64,000 nt of DNA from the NCBI GenBank assembly GCA_002245135.1, contig NGBS01000871.1, positions 248,001 to 312,000 on the forward strand, given 5' to 3'. A model generated the notes under the pieces. The model saw nothing but the letters and a program-made list of their open reading frames with translations. It ran no database searches and had not been told where the DNA came from. Origin of the DNA: Proteromonas lacertae. Taxonomy: Eukaryota; Sar; Bigyra; Opalinata; Proteromonadidae. The number at the start of each line of letters is the position of its first letter. The stretch's first letter is position 1. Shown here one piece after another: positions 11,439 through 22,872 of this stretch. Position numbers and translations under genes: made by a program.

Positions 11439-11536
11439 TATTAAAGTTTGGTGTATGAAAAAGTACTCTGTTTTTGATTAACCAAATTCTATTTTTTCAT
11501 TTTTTTCTAATTACGTAATATTGAAGGATTGACACT
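11439..11536. promoter_or_regulatory. 98-bp bidirectional promoter region (BUD31 / SDR)
   Basis: The region lies between outward-facing start codons at 11438 (minus) and 11537 (plus). It is AT-rich with T/A runs and no recognisable ORF. Confidence 0.4.
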
Positions 11537-12894
11537 ATGTTTAATCCATTTGCTTATTGCTACTATTTGTTTTTTGATATACTGTTCGAATTTATTAATC
11601 GAATATGCCTTTGGTTTATTGAAAATGCATTTCCCACAACCTTTGCCTATATGTTTTTGAGATTGGTTAGATTCATCTTCCCGTCATTAGTATTTATGAT
11701 ATTAATATCATGTTAGAGAATACATAGAGGATTAAATCTAAAACAAACTGAAACAAAGGTAGTTCTTATCACAGATGGTGTAAAGGGTATTGGATTGGGA
11801 TTAGCAGCAAGATTATTAAGTCGAGGAATGAAAGTGTATATAACAAGCAATTCAAAAGCAAGATGTGATAGGTATAATTCAATATATTATTAATGTTTAT
11901 AAATTAGAGCAATTCATAAACTAAAAGCAATATTTCCTGATGCAGAAGTGTCATATATAGTTATTGATTTATCAAATCCAATCTCTGTAATGAATGGTGC
12001 TCAAGAATATCAAAAGCATGAGCAAAAACTCGATTACTTATTCCTCAATAACAATTTCATGCCGATAGCCAAGTCGTCAACATTAACCACATTTTTCAGA
12101 ATGTTTCTCGAATCCTTCAAAACATATTCAATTCAAAGATTATTATTAACAGGAAGATCTACGAATGATGATAAAACAATATTTCCACAACAAGAAGGCT
12201 TAAAAACAAGTCAAGGATATGGTATGTTATTTTCTGAACATGTTTTTGGTCATTTCATTTTACTACAAGAATTAAATGTGAATTTATTACTCTCCAAGTC
12301 ACAAGGAATGATTATATGGACTGGTAGTCTAATGGCAAGTAAGAATTCGTTTAGTTTCAATGATATACAGTGCTTAGAAACAGATGATCCATTTGGAGCA
12401 ACTCAATATATGATTGATTTAGTAAATATTGCTATTAATGAACATTTTTATTCAAATGGTATTAAATCTATTGTTTGTTGTCCAGGATTAGTGTTGACTA
12501 GACAATCTCCTTTAATGTTCAGAATGTCTGAGATTGGATTGTTGCTTTTAGCATTTTTTGTGCCAACTGTTAGAGTGTTTGGTAGTAGAGGAGCTGCTAT
12601 TCACTGTGAATTAATTAACATGCTACCTAATGGTTTGGATTATAAAAAGAAATATATGATGAAATATGATGAGATAGATACTTCTGATTCATTTGAGAAT
12701 GAAATAAACCCTAAGGATGGTGATAAATTATACCAAGTATACTTTTTTTTTCGTTTATACACTTTTAGTATTTATTGCAGATGTATACAATTGTATACCA
12801 ATTATATCATCACAAATCTATTGACGATATAGCTGATAATATAAGTCCGGATATTGTTGATCAGCTATACCCCAAGCCCACAAGACCTATTTAA
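11537..12894 (+). CDS. HSD17B7/ERG27-like short-chain dehydrogenase, catalytic Tyr and Lys replaced
   Basis: Exons 11537-11689, 11717-11871, 11908-12736 and 12769-12894 (introns 27, 36 and 32 bp), 420 aa. A hydrophobic N terminus (about residues 1-50) suggests ER-membrane anchoring. The Rossmann motif is TDGVKGIG (70-77). The middle follows the 3-ketosteroid reductase HSD17B7/Erg27 pattern: DYLFLNNN, VFGHFILLQEL, IIWTGSLMAS, FNDIQ and a CCPG motif. The active-site segment normally reads P-Y-S-S-S-K; here it is P-F-G-A-T-Q, so Tyr is Phe265 and Lys is Gln269 while the Ser of the triad is kept. Classical SDR chemistry is therefore unlikely. The last intron could also end at the CAG at 12780, adding or removing four residues in frame. 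Confidence 0.78.
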
Positions 12895-13224
12895 TTAGAA
12901 GCTATTGTGTAAATAAAATTAATATTTAAATGAATGTGTCAAAATCTTTTTAATGGGCTGATAAAAACTCGCGAATTGAAGATATTTTGCTAGAATCATG
13001 TAAATAACTATGGTGGCAATGTCAAAAACACTCTTTTAGTGGAGATGAATGGTGGCAAGTGAAAGAGTGTAAAACGAATATTTTTCAAAAAAAAATCTTT
13101 TGAATCGTCGTTACAAACACTACATTTTTGTAAGTGTTTATCAATTATTTCTCGATAAATACAAGGCCATTCTTCACTGTCTCTTAGTAATCTACATTAT
13201 TTAGGATAATATTACGATTATATC
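12895..13224. other. Intergenic region without a gene
   Basis: A 330-bp AT-rich spacer between two plus-strand genes. It contains a 9-bp inverted repeat (ACACTCTTT / AAAGAGTGT at 13028-13036 and 13062-13070) and A/T runs near 13080-13100. I see no ORF or RNA gene, and presumably it holds the promoter of the downstream CxxC protein. Confidence 0.5.
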
Positions 13225-14361
13225 ATGTCTGCCTTTGTTTTAAGCGCTATCCCTACAACTTCTTTGGTATCCACCAGATACTTCCCAATCCAAACTGGAA
13301 GTATTATTACATGCTCAAGGTGCAACTCAAAAGTCCACAAAAGTGCTTTTAGTATGGTATCTTCAGATTTCGAATGTCAAACCTGCAAAAGGATTAGAGA
13401 ACAATCAGACTTGGGACAATCAAAAATGTGTAAACTTTGTCTAAGATACTGTCCTTTAGCAAAATTTCTCAATGTTGGTGAATTTGGAAGTATAGTTGAA
13501 GAAGATATTTGCACTCCATGTAAAGCCCAAATAATTGCTGGTTTTCTTAATCAGAGTTTGATGTTAAACAATAGAAATAATGAATGGAATGAAATGAGAA
13601 GAGTAAGCAATAGTTATGATAGAATGAATAAAAAAGAGAATATATACCGTAACATAGCAAAGTCTGATGTACGTCGTTCTCCTGTATCTGTCACAACTCC
13701 AGAAATTCTGCCAAAACCAAGCAACAACAGCAATAATGTAAACAATAATGTAACTGCAAAGAAATATCAACCAACACCATCACTTAAGTCTCCAAATACA
13801 TCAACTCCTTCTTCTACAACTTCATCAACAAGAACTACTCCTTATAAGCAATCAAATGCCCAGAAGAACTGCATGGATCTTAAAATAAGTTACAATGAGC
13901 TTCAATTGATTGTTACTGAAGATATTTTTACTTGTTTATATGATGAGAAAGCAACTGATTTAATCATCTATTCAAGTAGTACTCATGATATAGAAGAGTT
14001 ATATAGTGACCCCACAGAAAGAAGAGAAAAAATAATTGATGAATTAGTGTCATTTGTAAAATCAACAATTGAGAAGGTTCATTGTAAGACATGTAAAAAA
14101 GCAGTTGCTAAAGCTGATTGTTTCTTACATCATGGATCATTTTTATGTAAAGATTGTTCCATGAGAGTAGCTGCAAATCATTTAATGGATTGGACTAATT
14201 ACTCAACTGTATTGATAAAGTGTGGTAGATGCAAACATTTCGCTCCATATAGTAAATTCTTAAAGATGAATGGAATTGGTGACATTAAAAGACAAAATAC
14301 CTGTTCGTTTTGTTGTTTAAAGAAATGGAGAGAATATTATCTTGGTTCCAAGGTATGGTAA
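13225..14361 (+). CDS. Protein with four CxxC...CxxC zinc-ribbon-like modules (two repeated pairs)
   Basis: A 378-aa ORF without an internal intron; I do not recognise a named family. Modules 1 and 2 lie near residues 30-110 (CSRCNSKVHK...CQTC and CKLCLRYCPLAKFL...CTPC). Modules 3 and 4 lie near 290-370 (CKTCKKAVAK...CKDC and CGRCKHFAPYSKFL...CSFC). Modules 2 and 4 share C-x2-C-x6-7-(A/S)KFL followed by x2-G-x-(F/I)G and a closing C-x2-C, so the N-terminal pair is duplicated at the C terminus. Between them lies a Ser/Thr/Asn-rich linker and a folded acidic stretch. Zinc binding is likely and the partner (nucleic acid or protein) is unknown. A GTA...TAG segment at 14353-14383 could be a last intron, which would swap the terminal VW for seven other residues ending at 14407. 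Confidence 0.75.
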   Translation: MSAFVLSAIPTTSLVSTRYFPIQTGSIITCSRCNSKVHKSAFSMVSSDFECQTCKRIREQSDLGQSKMCKLCLRYCPLAKFLNVGEFGSIVEEDICTPCKAQIIAGFLNQSLMLNNRNNEWNEMRRVSNSYDRMNKKENIYRNIAKSDVRRSPVSVTTPEILPKPSNNSNNVNNNVTAKKYQPTPSLKSPNTSTPSSTTSSTRTTPYKQSNAQKNCMDLKISYNELQLIVTEDIFTCLYDEKATDLIIYSSSTHDIEELYSDPTERREKIIDELVSFVKSTIEKVHCKTCKKAVAKADCFLHHGSFLCKDCSMRVAANHLMDWTNYSTVLIKCGRCKHFAPYSKFLKMNGIGDIKRQNTCSFCCLKKWREYYLGSKVW

Positions 14362-14475
14362 ATTATATGTAATTAATTTGTAGTTTTTTATGTGTCATAT
14401 TGTTTAAATTGTTATATATGATTGTGTGTTGATTTTGGTAGAAATAATTTAAAAAAAACACTATAATTATATATT

Positions 14476-15846
14476 TCACATATAAAATTTAATTATTATT
14501 GATAATAAAACAACTAGAATTACTATTTCAAATATTAAATTATCTTTTCCATTTTTCTTATCTTTTTTTATACCATCATTCTCTTTATTCACTTCTTTCT
14601 TGTTTATTTTACTACTACTACCGCCACCGCTATTGCTACTGTATATACTGTACAAATATAACTTCGTAACACTCAAGAGATTCTTATCTTCACATATAAT
14701 ATATGGATTATCATCGATTGTAACACAATTACCATTTTCACTTTTTAATTTCACTTTCTCATCTTTAATCACTTCACATTCACAAATTATCATAAATGGA
14801 AAATCAAATTTATTCAAATCCTTCACAAAAGTTGAGTTTTTCCAGTAATAAGGACAATTATTGCAAAAATGCAAACATGTTTTCATATCACTAGAACTAT
14901 ATATTCCTTCACCCATTATTGAACCATTCCTTTCATTTTTACTACCACTCATGTTCAATAATCCATTGTGTATTATATTATGATAATTTTCAATATTACT
15001 ACCATGATAACTGACATAATAACCTTTACTATTTTTCATCTTTTCAAAATTTATAGAATTATAGAATTTGTCAATTTTAAAACAATAACTATAATCATGA
15101 TGATGTTGATCATTCTCTTTATATAATTCTAATTTTGTATTCAAATCATTCACAAGCCATAATAATGTCATTAATTGATTATCACTTAGTAATTTATAAT
15201 CAATAGAATCAAATGAAGGAATATTAACAATTTCATCAATTACTGGTTGTGGAAAATCTTTTAATATTTTGGGATATGGATCACAGATCCTCATATGTCG
15301 ATAACTTCTTATGGACATTGTAAATAAGGAGAATAATAAATCATATCCAATCAAATTGCTTTTTAAATGATTGTCTATTATTGTTGAACAAACTTCTCTT
15401 GTGTTTATTGTTGGATGGATTATTTCTTTATGTTCTTTTTGGAAATATTTCTCTAGTTCATTCTTGATATTGTTTATTATTATGAATATTGTTGAGGTTG
15501 GAGTTATTTCTGTATTTATTTTTTCTATGTAAAGATCGAAATCATATATCTCGCTTGTGTAGTATACAAAGAATGTATCGTCAATACTTTCTATATTCAC
15601 ATTATATTATAAATAAAAACCAATACTTGGTAATACTACTGTAATTGTCATTTCATATTCATTGTTACCACTTGAAGATACACAATACAAATTAATTGAA
15701 CTATCTTTTTCATTGTAATTTAAACGACGAATAATCTATAAAGATATAGTCAAAAAATGGATATTAAATACACTTTTATTCCTGGAAGCCAACAAATCAT
15801 CATATAGTTTCTGTTGAATATATCCAATGCTGTCAATTATTTCCAT
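14476..15846 (-). CDS. PARP16: PARP16-like tail-anchored mono-ADP-ribosyltransferase
   Basis: Exons 15772-15846, 15627-15735 and 14476-15590 (introns 36 and 36 bp), 432 aa; the stop is TGA. The catalytic core has the PARP16 pattern: YHGSNIENYHNIIHNGLLN, then GSIMGEGIYSSSDM. This supplies the NAD-binding His and the Tyr of the H-Y-x triad. The third position appears not to be Glu (LLSVTKLYLYS), as expected for a mono-transferase. A C-terminal hydrophobic helix (IFEIVILVVLLSIIIKFY) fits an ER tail anchor. In animals PARP16 modifies PERK and IRE1 in the unfolded-protein response and ribosomal proteins. The N-terminal half has SYRHMRICDPYP, a segment seen in several PARP relatives. A PARP6/8-type relative is the alternative. 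Confidence 0.8.
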
Positions 15847-16006
15847 ATAACGAGAAATAAAATGAAGAAGAAGAAAAAAGCTTGAAATAAATCAAATCAT
15901 AACGAATTATTATTTTTAAACAATGATAATCTATTATACTGATTGAATAACAACACATCCTTCATAAAATAAAATACTCATTAAAATAACAAACATTTTA
16001 TATTAA

Positions 16007-17231
16007 TTACTTCTGAAATGGTTCTAAAACAACACAAAATTCTTCACAACTCTTATCACAACTATCAGGACAACTAAATATCAATAATCCAGACCAATCC
16101 ATTCCACCATTCTTAATTACTTTTTTATGACTTATTGGATCTATTTCAATAATTAAATCTTTATCAGCATCTAAGTAGTTCAAACTGGAAGGTAATATTT
16201 CACATTCAAATATTCGTTTCTTACCACATTTACAGTTTGGAACATTCAGTTGAAATGGCACAATTGGCCATAAAACCTCACCTTCATAAGCATATCTTAT
16301 GATTTGCTTTGGATTGGAAGAAATGACTTTTTCAAATTTTAAAAAGTATTTTACTGAACCTGGTAATCTTTCATATCCTTCACCATTATCTTCACCTTTT
16401 TCTACTGTTATTTCTGATGATTTTGATGTGAATTTTGATGATTTTGGTTTTTTATTTTCTTCATAATAATACTATACAAATAATATATATATATAATATT
16501 ATACATCTACAATATATGATGGAAATACAAATTCATTTGATGTTATTGACGGCGAATTAAATGATAATATAGATGATGGGTGAATTGGTGTATTATTTTG
16601 AACTGTAGTTGATATTGTTTTTGTCTTTAAACTATCTAGTAAAGATGATAGATTTTCCATTGGATTTGTTGTTTCTGTAGAAGTAGATGGAATTGAAAAA
16701 TCAAATAATGAACTTGTCATTGTATTTCCTGTAGTTGTTGATGATGTATCTGTAGGAATTCCCCAATCATCTGTTTCTATTGGAATTGATGGATTTGGTG
16801 GTATTAATGGTGAAGGAAGAGGTTCTGATGGTTGTCCTACTGTTGATTCATCTTCACAGTTGTATGGAGTATCTCTTAATTCATCTCTTATACATATAAA
16901 ACTATTATAAAGTAATGACAATAAATACCATCCTGGTTTAATACGACATGTTGAAGTATTACATCCAAAAACATATAATGTTCTGTAATATGTTGTTGGA
17001 GCAAATATCTAGAAGTTATAAAGAAAAAATACTTGTGAAATTAGATACAGTTGTTTACCACATGCTGAACAATTTGGAATGGTTATATTATCATGATAAA
17101 ATTTCTAAATGATTTACTATAATAATTTATACAGCTAATCCACCTAATTGTGATTGATATGGTTGATTTATTTCTCCCTTTCCTACAACTTCACCTACTA
17201 GAACTTGTTCTGATGATCCTTTCGGAAACAT
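16007..17231 (-). CDS. TSR4: PDCD2/Tsr4-type ribosome-assembly chaperone
   Basis: Five exons: 17133-17231, 17033-17104, 16929-17008, 16505-16901 and 16007-16471 (introns 28, 24, 27 and 33 bp), 370 aa. The 24-bp intron is the shortest in the window. The N-terminal zinc-containing part has QSQLGGLA and CSACGKQLYLISQIFAP, then TLYVFGC. A low-complexity Ser/Thr/Pro linker follows. The PDCD2_C domain has NPKQIIRYAYEGEVLWP, CKCGKKRIFECEILPSSLNYL, WSGLLIFSCPDSC and EEFCVV. PDCD2/Tsr4 proteins bind Rps2 co-translationally during 40S subunit assembly. The gene is followed upstream on the same strand by Fcf2, another small-subunit factor. Confidence 0.9.
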
Positions 17232-17416
17232 TTATTATATATAAAGAGAAAAACGAAAAATGAAAAAAATCAAACTTTTGCTCGCTAAAACGAATATAAA
17301 TATCAAAACAACTGTCTCTTGTTCTATTTGATTTTTCTATTTACTATCATTATTACTGTGATTATCAAACACAAATAATAACAAAAAAATAACAGCAATA
17401 AATAAAATTAGAAAAA

Positions 17417-17994
17417 TTAATGATTCTTTCTTCTTCTTTTACCTCTTCCTGCAATTTCTATATATTTATCACGAGCGTAATGTCTAAAAGATGTGTCTTT
17501 CAACACTTCATCCATCATTGTTTCACCTCTCTTTTTTTTCTCTACTTTCTCTAAATCAAATGCTCCATTGATAACTGTTCCTAATTCAAACTTCTTTGGG
17601 ATCTTTGTGTGCTTTTTGGTTTTGAAAAACTTCTTTGGATCCATAAAGTCTCTCAGTTGTATTAATTGCAATTCATGTTTCACTTCATCTGTCATTTCTG
17701 GTGTGTGTAAACTAAAGTGTTGCTCGATTATTTTCTAATGTAAATATGGTAATATATACTTGATTGTCAATATGTCTTTTTTTAGCTTCAACCTTCTTAG
17801 GATTTGATTCTATTATTTCAAATTTTGGGTTGATTTTTTCATCAATTGGAACATCTGGAACATCAACAGTAGGTAAAAAAGGATCATCTGTAATATTTTG
17901 ACCAGCTGAAGATTCGAATGCCTTAAATGCAATCTCTGCCTAACATAAAATAGTGTTTTTAATATACTAATTCTTCAATTGAACTTTCTGGCAT
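17417..17994 (-). CDS. FCF2: Fcf2 pre-rRNA processing factor
   Basis: Exons 17968-17994, 17760-17939 and 17417-17734 (introns 28 and 25 bp), 174 aa. The Fcf2 domain occupies the C-terminal half: LQLIQLRDFMDPKKFFK, IPKKFELGTVING, KKKRGETMMDEVLKD and RDKYIEIAGRGKRRRK. This matches the family core of DPK+FYK, GTVI and the ELL-type helix. Fcf2 acts in the early cleavages of pre-rRNA that lead to 18S rRNA. The first exon encodes only nine residues. Its start codon is 10 bp from the start of the divergent FG-GAP gene. Confidence 0.9.
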
Positions 17995-18004
17995 TATTTT
18001 CAAA
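17995..18004. promoter_or_regulatory. 10-bp gap between divergent start codons
   Basis: The Fcf2 start (17994, minus) and the FG-GAP start (18005, plus) are 10 bp apart. Promoters and 5' UTRs must lie within each other's coding sequence, or one start is used differently from my model. Confidence 0.45.
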
Positions 18005-20478
18005 ATGAAATTGAAAATATTTCAAACTTTGCTTGATTTCTTTTCTTCTCATTTTCTTCATGAGAGTCAGAGATTTTGTGATTATCATAGTTTCAATGTC
18101 AGCAATACTGATGACATTCATGGTATATCCAAGAATATTATATTTTATCAGGGAAATGAAAGATTTAAAGGTCGAAAAGGTTTTTCTTATACTTTAAATA
18201 CTGCTGACTTTAGTAATGGAATGTATCCGCTTGAGCACGAAAAACTACCAAAGCCAATTGTCACTGATTTGGTATTTTCATATTTGTAATTAATTATATT
18301 TAGTATGGAGATAAACAGAATGTAATAGTAATGGTTACACCAGATTTACATCTTAAAGTATTGAAGTATGTTGAGAATAACCAATTAAACGAAGATATAA
18401 TGGATTTCAAAGTACTTCATGATGTTAGTCTAGTTCATGATGGAATGACTTCAGAAGGAAGATATCCTGTTGGGTTACAATGTGGATATATTGATGCTTA
18501 TAATAATATCAAAAGCAGAAAACAAATCATCACAGTACTAACAGAGAATTGGAGTGTATTATGTTTCAACAGTGAATTAGAATTACTATGGGAGACTACA
18601 GTTAGTTATATGGAAGATAATCTTCAATTAGGCAAATTATATCATAAAGAGATAGGTATTAATATTAGTCCAATGTCAATCATAAGAAATGACCATGGTA
18701 CAATATTTGTAGGTGGAAGCATGGAGTTAATTAGTGAAGAAAAATTACCAGAAGGAGATCATGATGGTTTCTTCAACGTACATGATGAAAATGAGGTGGA
18801 AAATAACGGAATAAATAATGCAGATAAAAGTAATGTAAAAGCGTATAATTATATATATATATATTTATTTATTTAAATAGTGGAATAAAGAATGAAGATA
18901 TAAGTGTATATAAAATCCTATTCCTTTTTAACTATTATATATATAGAGTTTTACACTAAGACAGCAATATGCGCATCATTTTACACTATTTGCATTAAGT
19001 GGAAAAACTGGTGAAGTGATTTGGGAACATACTTCTCCACTATATAAAGATTTATCCAATCAAGACAATCAAAATATACCTCATCCGTATAAGATACATT
19101 ATTTATTATTATTTATTAGAGCTGGAGATTTCTCATTTGATACAGAATTTCATCCTACAGAAAAGAATTGGAAAGATTTCCAGTATATATTTATATATTT
19201 ATATATATAATTATGTTTTTAATATGTTATTAGTGATTATGTAATGAAACAATTGCCTCACAATTGGGTTAATAGATATTCAACCAAATTAGATTTCGCT
19301 CATTTCGAGAAACAACATATGGGAAAACGTGAAAATGCATGGCATAAGAAAGAAAAACCATTGGGAAATCATTATTTATCAGGTATTTATTCACTCTCAA
19401 AGAACTTAAAATTTTCCCATTCTGAAAGTGAACATGATATTATTCCAAATGTAATTGTTGCTCATTTGAAGGATGGAATTGAAGTAATTCATTTTTGGAG
19501 TGGAAGACCGTTAACTCATTTGAGTTTACCAGCTGGACCATTGTATATTGATATTAATGGAGATGGTACAATTGACACACTTCGAGTATATTTTCTAGAA
19601 TTTAAATGTATTATTTTTTAAATAGAGTTTAAGTGGAGTTAATGCTTATAAACCCAATGACGATGAAGGAATCATGTTGAATAACAATAGAAATATGAAT
19701 AATTTAGATTCATGTTCTATTGAAGTAGTTAGTGGAATTCCAGTGATTGAACCATTATTTAATGGTACTGTTTGTCATAATATATATTCAACTGATATAA
19801 AGTTTGGAAATGGAGATAGTATTTATTATTATTTATTTATTTTTATTTTATAGATTTTGTTGATGTTGGTGTATTACCAGCTATTGCAATTCCAGTTAAT
19901 TCATTTAATAATAATAATGACGAAGATAATGAAGATCGTCAGATTGAATATAATACAATAGTTGGTAATAGTCGAGGAATAATCACAAGTTATTCAAGTG
20001 ATGGTTCATTCTTATGGCAAATTAGAAGTAGAGTTACTTGGCCTTCCAAAGTTGGTTTAATTGAAGTATAATTAATATTTATTATATATATATATATATA
20101 TAGACTGGTTTTACACCCTCATTATCAGTATTTCCATCTAAGAAGAAGAACGATATGTTTATAATGAGTGGTTATAACACAATTGGATTATTCTCAAAGA
20201 AAGGTGAAGAATTAGGAGTTATTGATACTGATGGATATGCACCAATAAGTCCACCAATCATTGGAGATTTTAATAATGATGGAGAGAATGATATTATTCT
20301 AATAACTAGAAATTCAATTGATGGATATATTTTGAAGAAAGAAAGTGGATCAATTTTGTTTGAAGTGCTGATTGGAATATTGCTATTTTCTATGATTGTC
20401 ATCTGGTTGACTGTAGCTTTTGATTCTGATAATTTGTTTGAGAATAATGGAATTAAATTCAAAAGAGCTACTGATTAA
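18005..20478 (+). CDS. FG-GAP repeat single-pass membrane protein (plant At3g51050/NERD1-like)
   Basis: Nine exons: 18005-18271, 18304-18842, 18881-18905, 18947-19086, 19120-19182, 19234-19585, 19626-19818, 19854-20065 and 20104-20478; 721 aa, introns 32-51 bp. Two calcium-loop-like FG-GAP motifs are clear: DINGDGTIDTL and GDFNNDGENDIIL. Other family features are KPIVTDLYGDKQNVIVMVTP near the start and QIITVLTENWSVLCFNSELE. One transmembrane helix lies near the C terminus (LIGILLFSMIVIWLTVAF) with a short cytosolic tail. From memory the plan fits the FG-GAP family with Arabidopsis At3g51050, a secretory-pathway protein. Exon 3 is only 25 nt. The N-terminal signal sequence is weak. Confidence 0.75.
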
Positions 20479-20563
20479 ATGGTAATAATAAGATAAAATT
20501 ATTTATTATGATGATTTTTTATTGTTTTTTTCATATTTCAGTTAGTTGGGATTTCTAACAAAA

Positions 20564-22786
20564 ATGAATAAAACTGTTTTAAAGTCAAATCTACAATTCT
20601 GTTGCTTTTTTATCTTCATTGTTTTTGCTCTATGTGCAACAATTGGTATGATTATATACCCCACTTATTCAAGGAAGCATTACAAATCAAAATGTGAAAT
20701 GAACTCTATGTATGGATTATAATTGAATATATTTAGGAGGCCAAGCTATGAAAAAGTGTATTTCAATATACCAAATAAAGGTAAAGAGTATACTTGTTTA
20801 GATTATACAGTTGTAGTTTTGGCTATGAATTATATCATTATCATGATACATCAATGGAAGGTAAAGGTGAACCAATACAACCAGTAGTGTTTGTACCAGG
20901 ACATGGTGGAATATACAGTCATGGTAGATTTATTGCTTCAATGGTATATATAAGGATATATAACATATAATAGACAAAATCAATCGAATTTGAAAATGGT
21001 GATTATTTCTATGATTTCTATTTCATTAGTTTCAAAGAAGAATTAACTGGAATATCAGGTAATACCGTATTAGACATGTCAACGTATGTATGTCATTCAT
21101 TATCATACTTAAACAAACGATTTGAGAAACATAATTCATCATTTATACTACTAAGCCATTCTATGGGTGGAGTAATCAGTATGTATGTTCCATTTTTGAA
21201 ATTATGTGAAAATGTGACAATCAGTGAAATAATAACATTATCTAGTCCATTAAAAGTCCCTCCATATTCAATTAATACTTATGCAATTCATATGGAAAAC
21301 TTATATCAATATTACTATAATTCTGTATATAATAATAATAATAATAAAATGAATGAATATTCAAAATACATAAACTATCCATATTATTCATATGCAATTT
21401 TAAATAAAATAACACCACTTTTAAACGAAAATGGAATAGTAAGAAAAATAGAAAATATCACATTCTTATCACTTGTTTCTGATTTTATTGATTTGGATAT
21501 TTATCCTATGAATAGTGAAATTTCATCATTCATACCTAAATCTCATGGGATTACTGTATATTTATCTAATATAAGAGAATTAAAACATTATCCATTAATT
21601 ACAGATCATTATTCAGTATTATGGTGTCATGAATCATCTGTGTTTATTGGAGAATATTTATATGAAATTATTAATAAAAGAAGTAGTAAAATCTATACTA
21701 GTGTAAAGAGAAGAATGAATATTACATTAGAAAAGTTTGAAAGTGGTTTGAGAAATAAAACTGAAATGAATAGAATGAATCATTTGAATGGTTATAATGT
21801 AAAAACATTCAATAAATTGCCTAAAGAATTTAGATATTTATATCTCAGTTTTAGATTACAAATTGATGTATTACCTTCTATATTGATATTTATATTGTTT
21901 TTAATACTTAATAATGATAGTTATTACTGTAGAAATAGTTATTCATTTATACCTAAAAAATGGTTTAGTGATTTATTTGGATATTATGCAAAACTCTTTT
22001 TATTTCTGTTATTATTGATAATTGTTAGTTTTATTAATAAATACACTATGAATATGGAATATATAATAGATCCTTACCATTTGTTGTTTTTGTTAAGTTT
22101 TGGATATTTAGGATTATTTGTATTTGATATAATTGTGAATATTTCTCGTCTATTGATGAATAATGTAATTGTTGTTATTGCCTTTTTCATTCCAATAGTT
22201 AGTATTGTAATATCTTATTATCATATTAAATTAAATATAAAACATATTGATTTATATAATTGGAATAGTTTAATATATTATTTCTATATATTGACTATAT
22301 TATTTGATGTATAATATATAGTTTATATTTTAATGTGTAATAGGTTTTTGTTAGTTTGTATATGACTAGAAAATGTAAGTTTTTGTTATGTAAAATCTTC
22401 ATATTTTCAAGAATGTTGTTGCTAGTATATCAAATAGGTGATATTTATTATGTAATTACCAATATTATAAAGAATGAATATAATGGTTATAGTATAATAT
22501 ATCCATTAATATTGGAATTGATTATTTCTAATGTTTTTCATATAAAGAAGAAAAAAATAATGGATGTCAATAATAAGATGAGTGATATAAAGTTGATTAT
22601 AGTAAAAATGAATATATTATTGGTGTTATTCTTGAGTAATACCACATTTTACTATCCATTTTATAATGTGATATTAATAATGTTGTTATTGTAGAAATAA
22701 TTAGAATTTACTAACCTTTGAATTATTATAGAAATAATTATGTTGTGGCTTTGTTGGATATAGTGTATAATGTAAATATACTGTAA
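20564..22786 (+). CDS. PGAP1: PGAP1-like GPI inositol-deacylase
   Basis: Six exons: 20564-20709, 20737-20787, 20817-20943, 20974-22308, 22344-22690 and 22732-22786 (introns 27, 29, 30, 35 and 41 bp), 686 aa. An N-terminal membrane helix precedes the alpha/beta-hydrolase. PGAP1 signatures: VVFVPGHGGIYSHGRF, FYFISFKEELTGISG and the nucleophile motif LLSHSMGGV (Ser about residue 171). At least six C-terminal hydrophobic helices follow, as in the family. PGAP1 removes the acyl chain from GPI inositol in the ER so that GPI proteins can leave. The last intron (22691-22731) hides a final short exon; without it the protein ends at MLLL. The presence of PGAP1 implies GPI-anchored proteins. Confidence 0.88.
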
Positions 22787-22872
22787 AATGGTAAATACAT
22801 GTAATTACATTCCCGCCTTTTCCTTATATTAAAACACTAATTAAATAATCATAAAAGTAATTATAAAAAACA

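Noticed and set aside
13028-13070. 9-bp inverted repeat as a terminator or structured RNA
   Set aside because: Only nine pairs with a 25-base loop in AT-rich DNA; weak and no downstream context to support a function.
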